DNA of 64,000 bases from assembly GCF_020091405.1 (NCBI RefSeq), contig NZ_CP081903.1, forward strand, positions 1,612,001 to 1,676,000, in the 5' to 3' direction. Position 1 is the stretch's first letter. Each line of letters begins with the position of its first letter. The translations under genes were made by a program, and so were the position numbers. The notes under the pieces were generated by a model that saw only the letters and a program-made list of their open reading frames with translations, had not been told where the DNA came from and ran no database searches. The stretch is from Bacteroides cellulosilyticus. Its GTDB lineage: Bacteria > Bacteroidota > Bacteroidia > Bacteroidales > Bacteroidaceae. Positions 61,122 to 64,000 of this stretch are shown piece by piece.

Positions 61122-63797
61122 ATGAAGAACATTGCGAACAGTTCTGTCAAATACATGGTATGGTTGTGCTGCCTGATACTGTCTCCCAGCCTTTGGGCAG
61201 ATGGTACCGCTCCCCAGTCTGTACCGACAGATACCCTTGAAAATCTGTTCAGAGAAGAAATGTCGCATTTCCCTCAGGAAAAGCTTTACCTTCAGACAGA
61301 CCGTGGCATTTACATGTCCGGTGAAACCCTTTGGTTCAGGGCACATTTAGTAGATGCTCTTATGTTAAAGCAAGCTAATGCCAGTCGATATGTATATGTA
61401 GAGTTGGTGAATCCGTTGGGCAACTTGGTGGAGAGAGTGAAAATAAGACCGGACTCTTTGGGGTGTTTTTACGGACATATTCCATTGGGTGAGGACCTGC
61501 CGGAAGGCAACTATTCTCTCAGAGCCTACACTTGGTTCATGCAGAATATAGGTGAAGAGTACTTTCCTCATAAACTGATTTATATATCCGATCCCGTATC
61601 CGAAGCGATATCTCCGGAAATCAGTTATTCTGCTGAAAACAACGACGTTCATGCGGAAATACATTTTCTCAGTAAACCGGACAACCGATCCGTCACTCCT
61701 ACACAAGCCATTCTTTTCCCCGATGGAGACAGGGACAAAAAAGGAAAAGTCTTATCATTGGAAGGGGAAAATATCCATTACACTTTCAAGAAGAAGGAGA
61801 TTCCTGCTTCGCGCACGTTTTTGTTGCAGACAGTGTATGACGGCAAAATTTCCAATCGCTATTTCAAAATCCCCGAATTGAGTAAAACCTTTGATGTGGC
61901 TTTCTTCCCCGAAGGAGGTCATGCAGCTCAATCCACCACAATCAAAATGGCATTTAAGGCCATCGATGCAGATGGTTTGTCTACAGAGGTAGAAGGTCAA
62001 GTATTTGACGAAGAAGGTCAGGTATGTGCCGATTTCAAAAGCCAGCATTTGGGTATGGGGAGTTTTCGGATGTATTATGTTCCCGGAAAAAAGTATCATG
62101 CCGTTTGTAGTGACGGAACAGGCGTTTCCAAGCGTTTTGATTTGCCCGAACCTTCTCCGGATGCTATCTCCCTGAACACACTTTGGTCTAAAGATTATTT
62201 GCGGGTAAGTCTTTCCAAATCACCCGATACCCCATTGGGCACTTCGCTGACACTGGTGGCGCATTTGCGGGGTATCGTTCTGTATGCACAACCTTGGGAT
62301 GATAAACAAAATTATGTTGACTTTGAAAAAGACTTTTTTCCGGCAGGCATCGTTCATTTTCTGCTGGTTGATGAAGGAAGAAACATTCTGAGCGAACGTT
62401 TAGTGTTTTCTCTGCAAAAAAGCGCGCTGGCGCAGACTGAAGTCCGGCTCGACCGCGAAAACTACTTGGCAAGAGAGAGGGTAGATATGGATATACAGAT
62501 TAAAGATATAAACGGAAACCCCATGTCAGGCAACTTCGCACTTGCGGTTGTTGACAGAACAGATGTGAAGCCGGATACCGTTTCCAACATTGTTTCCACC
62601 TTATTGCTCACTTCCGATCTTAAAGGACACATTGAGTCACCGTTGAGTTACCTGCAAGACAACCGCAGTTCTTCCTATGCCCTGGATTTGCTGATGATGA
62701 CACAAGGCTGGCGGAAATACAACATACCGGAGGTATTAAAAGGCAAAGTAACCAGCGCATTGCCCTATAATTTGGAATTGGGCGACGAAGTTTCCGGTAA
62801 AGTAGAGGGCTTGTTTTCTGCATTGAAAGAGGGAAATATCTCTTTGCTCGCCCTTAAAGATTCACTCATCGGGACAGAACTGACGAAGCCTGACCGGAAT
62901 GGGCGGTTTGTATTCGATAAACTGGAATATCCCAGTGGTACTCACTATATTGTCCAGGCGCTCAGCAAGAAAGGTTCTTCAAAAGTCTTTATTGAACTGG
63001 ACCCCTATAAATCATTTCCTGCCCCTAAAATCGGATTTATTCCCCGCATTGAAAAACCACATATAGAAGAAAACTATATGGCAAAGATGGACCAAAAATA
63101 TACTATAGAAAATGGAATGAGAGTTTATAATCTGGCGGAAGTGATAGTGACAGGTAGAAGAGAGAGAGTTGTAAAAACGGAATCTCCCTTTTATTCGGTG
63201 GGAGTTTCGAAGGTGCTGACGGAAGAGGATGTAAAAAAAGGACATTTTATTTCTACATACGACCTCTTGCGACGTTTGCCGGGTATTACTATCACGAATA
63301 ATGAAGTGCGTTATCGATTTGCTCCGGTCATGGTGTTGCTGGACAATGTTCCCGAAGAAAACTTTGATTTTGACCTGTTGGACGTGGATGACATCAAAGA
63401 TGTTTTTTACTCCCCTGCCACTTCTATCGGTCCTCTTTACGGGTCGGCTGCGGGAAATGGTGCCATAGTAGTCACTACGAAGAATGGGTTTGTACAGAAA
63501 AATAAAATGAATAGCAACATGCAGACTATTACTACTTTAGGTTATCAGCAAACTGTAGAATTCTACTCACCGGCGTATGACACGGAAGCAAAGAAAGAAT
63601 CCGTCAAGCCAGACTTACGTTCTACGATATACTGGAATCCGAGCGTGCAGGTTGATGAATCGGGAACTGTTCACGTCAGCTTCTATACAGCTGATTCTGC
63701 TGCCGATTATGGGGTAGTGATAGAAGGTGTTTGTACATCGGGCAATCTCATTTATTCAGGTGAAAAAGTAATATCGCGGCATAGCGATTCTTATTAA
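61122..63797 (+). CDS. MG2/TonB-plug domain protein of a PUL
   Basis: The 891-residue protein has a signal peptide (ending SLWADG), then an MG2-like macroglobulin domain (YLQTDRGIYMSGETLWFRAHLVD, then GNLVERVKIRPDSLG and LPEGNYSLRAYT) and further MG-like repeats. At residues about 665-790 it contains a TonB-receptor plug domain (EVIVTGRRERV, then DLLRRLPGITIT and GNGAIVVTTKNG). No 22-strand barrel follows: the protein ends about 100 residues later. Such barrel-less plug proteins occur in Bacteroidetes but are poorly described. It may bind SusC-like or TonB partners. It is followed by a GH5-like gene 32 bp downstream. Confidence 0.8.
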   Translation: MKNIANSSVKYMVWLCCLILSPSLWADGTAPQSVPTDTLENLFREEMSHFPQEKLYLQTDRGIYMSGETLWFRAHLVDALMLKQANASRYVYVELVNPLGNLVERVKIRPDSLGCFYGHIPLGEDLPEGNYSLRAYTWFMQNIGEEYFPHKLIYISDPVSEAISPEISYSAENNDVHAEIHFLSKPDNRSVTPTQAILFPDGDRDKKGKVLSLEGENIHYTFKKKEIPASRTFLLQTVYDGKISNRYFKIPELSKTFDVAFFPEGGHAAQSTTIKMAFKAIDADGLSTEVEGQVFDEEGQVCADFKSQHLGMGSFRMYYVPGKKYHAVCSDGTGVSKRFDLPEPSPDAISLNTLWSKDYLRVSLSKSPDTPLGTSLTLVAHLRGIVLYAQPWDDKQNYVDFEKDFFPAGIVHFLLVDEGRNILSERLVFSLQKSALAQTEVRLDRENYLARERVDMDIQIKDINGNPMSGNFALAVVDRTDVKPDTVSNIVSTLLLTSDLKGHIESPLSYLQDNRSSSYALDLLMMTQGWRKYNIPEVLKGKVTSALPYNLELGDEVSGKVEGLFSALKEGNISLLALKDSLIGTELTKPDRNGRFVFDKLEYPSGTHYIVQALSKKGSSKVFIELDPYKSFPAPKIGFIPRIEKPHIEENYMAKMDQKYTIENGMRVYNLAEVIVTGRRERVVKTESPFYSVGVSKVLTEEDVKKGHFISTYDLLRRLPGITITNNEVRYRFAPVMVLLDNVPEENFDFDLLDVDDIKDVFYSPATSIGPLYGSAAGNGAIVVTTKNGFVQKNKMNSNMQTITTLGYQQTVEFYSPAYDTEAKKESVKPDLRSTIYWNPSVQVDESGTVHVSFYTADSAADYGVVIEGVCTSGNLIYSGEKVISRHSDSY

Positions 63798-63829
63798 TTT
63801 TTTGTTGAAGTAATTTAAATATATAGCTT

Positions 63830-64000
63830 ATGAAAAACATTACAAACGTATTTTACGAATTTCTTATAGCTTTATGCTGTTTGATGTCTTCTTCCGCACT
63901 TTGGGCATGGGAAGATATGTCAATGCCTCGACTGCATGTTGAAGGCCGTTACCTGGTAGACCCGCATGGGAATAAAGTGAACCTGCATGGGTTTGCACAG
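63830..64000 (+). CDS. Partial glycoside hydrolase, probably GH5
   Basis: Only 57 codons are visible. A signal peptide (ending SALWAWE) is followed by LHVEGRYLVDPHGNKVNLHG, the typical N-terminal strand of GH5-type cellulase-fold enzymes (pattern v-x-G-x-x-l-v-D-x-x-G-x-x-v-x-L-x-G). It is in the PUL operon direction, 32 bp after the MG2/plug gene, and is probably the hydrolase that cuts the target polysaccharide. The catalytic part is outside the window, so the subfamily cannot be named. Confidence 0.7.
   Translation, partial: MKNITNVFYEFLIALCCLMSSSALWAWEDMSMPRLHVEGRYLVDPHGNKVNLHGFAQ

Overview
The window looks like chromosome from a gut Bacteroides species or a close relative. Most genes are preceded by the Bacteroidetes -7 promoter box TAnnTTTG. 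The window holds a SusC/SusD locus with a hybrid two-component regulator, fimbrillin-type lipoproteins, DUF3836 proteins and a TonB-dependent outer membrane protein. I saw no rRNA, tRNA, CRISPR array, transposase or prophage gene.

Left part (1-12.1 kb). A four-gene minus-strand operon encodes LemA, a DUF3137 membrane protein, a YbjN-like coiled-coil protein and a cytosolic trypsin-like protease with a zinc ribbon. A diverged copy of its promoter, with a relic of the lemA start, lies before the partial gene at the left edge. Around it are two DUF3836 secreted proteins and a 45-residue membrane peptide. These three share one promoter design: two 11-bp direct repeats at a fixed 20-bp distance from the -7 box. 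Next come a DUF3267 protein that has lost its HExxH motif, an orphan histidine kinase whose sensor half is duplicated inside one chain, a decayed ATPase gene, an EamA transporter, and a candidate small RNA gene with its own promoter and terminator.

Middle part (12.4-33 kb). This is mostly housekeeping: leuS, a YitT transporter, a phosphoethanolamine-transferase-like enzyme, rdgB, a PorZ-like propeller protein, nadA, a TrmH-type RNA methyltransferase, an esterase, a DUF4294 protein, an HHH/outer-membrane protein, a radical SAM protein, an AAA ATPase with a striking palindromic operator, a flavin reductase, a DUF4384 protein and two paralogous small lipoproteins. A 0.9-kb gene-free stretch (32.2-33.1 kb) is packed with several unrelated families of short repeats.

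Caspase/fimbrillin locus (33.2-46.3 kb, all minus strand). A TPR sensor kinase of the LytS class and a LytTR response regulator lie just upstream of six closely spaced genes: a WD40/OmpA-like protein, a TPR-caspase (C14) protein, a CarboxypepD-type outer membrane protein and three fimbrillin-like lipoproteins, two of which end in different lectin-like domains (SUMF1 and DUF1566/Lcl). The WD40 and caspase proteins share a homologous central module. This is my best candidate for an undescribed system: a regulated envelope complex pairing a caspase-type protease with a surface adhesin or pilus.

Right part (46.5-64 kb). A SulP anion transporter is followed by a polysaccharide utilisation locus: HTCS regulator, TIG/NHL lipoprotein, SusC, SusD, a DUF1735/DUF4361-like lipoprotein, an unknown lipoprotein, an MG2/TonB-plug protein and the start of a GH5-like glycoside hydrolase. 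Two 17-bp direct repeats directly upstream of the susC-side promoter are a likely HTCS binding site.
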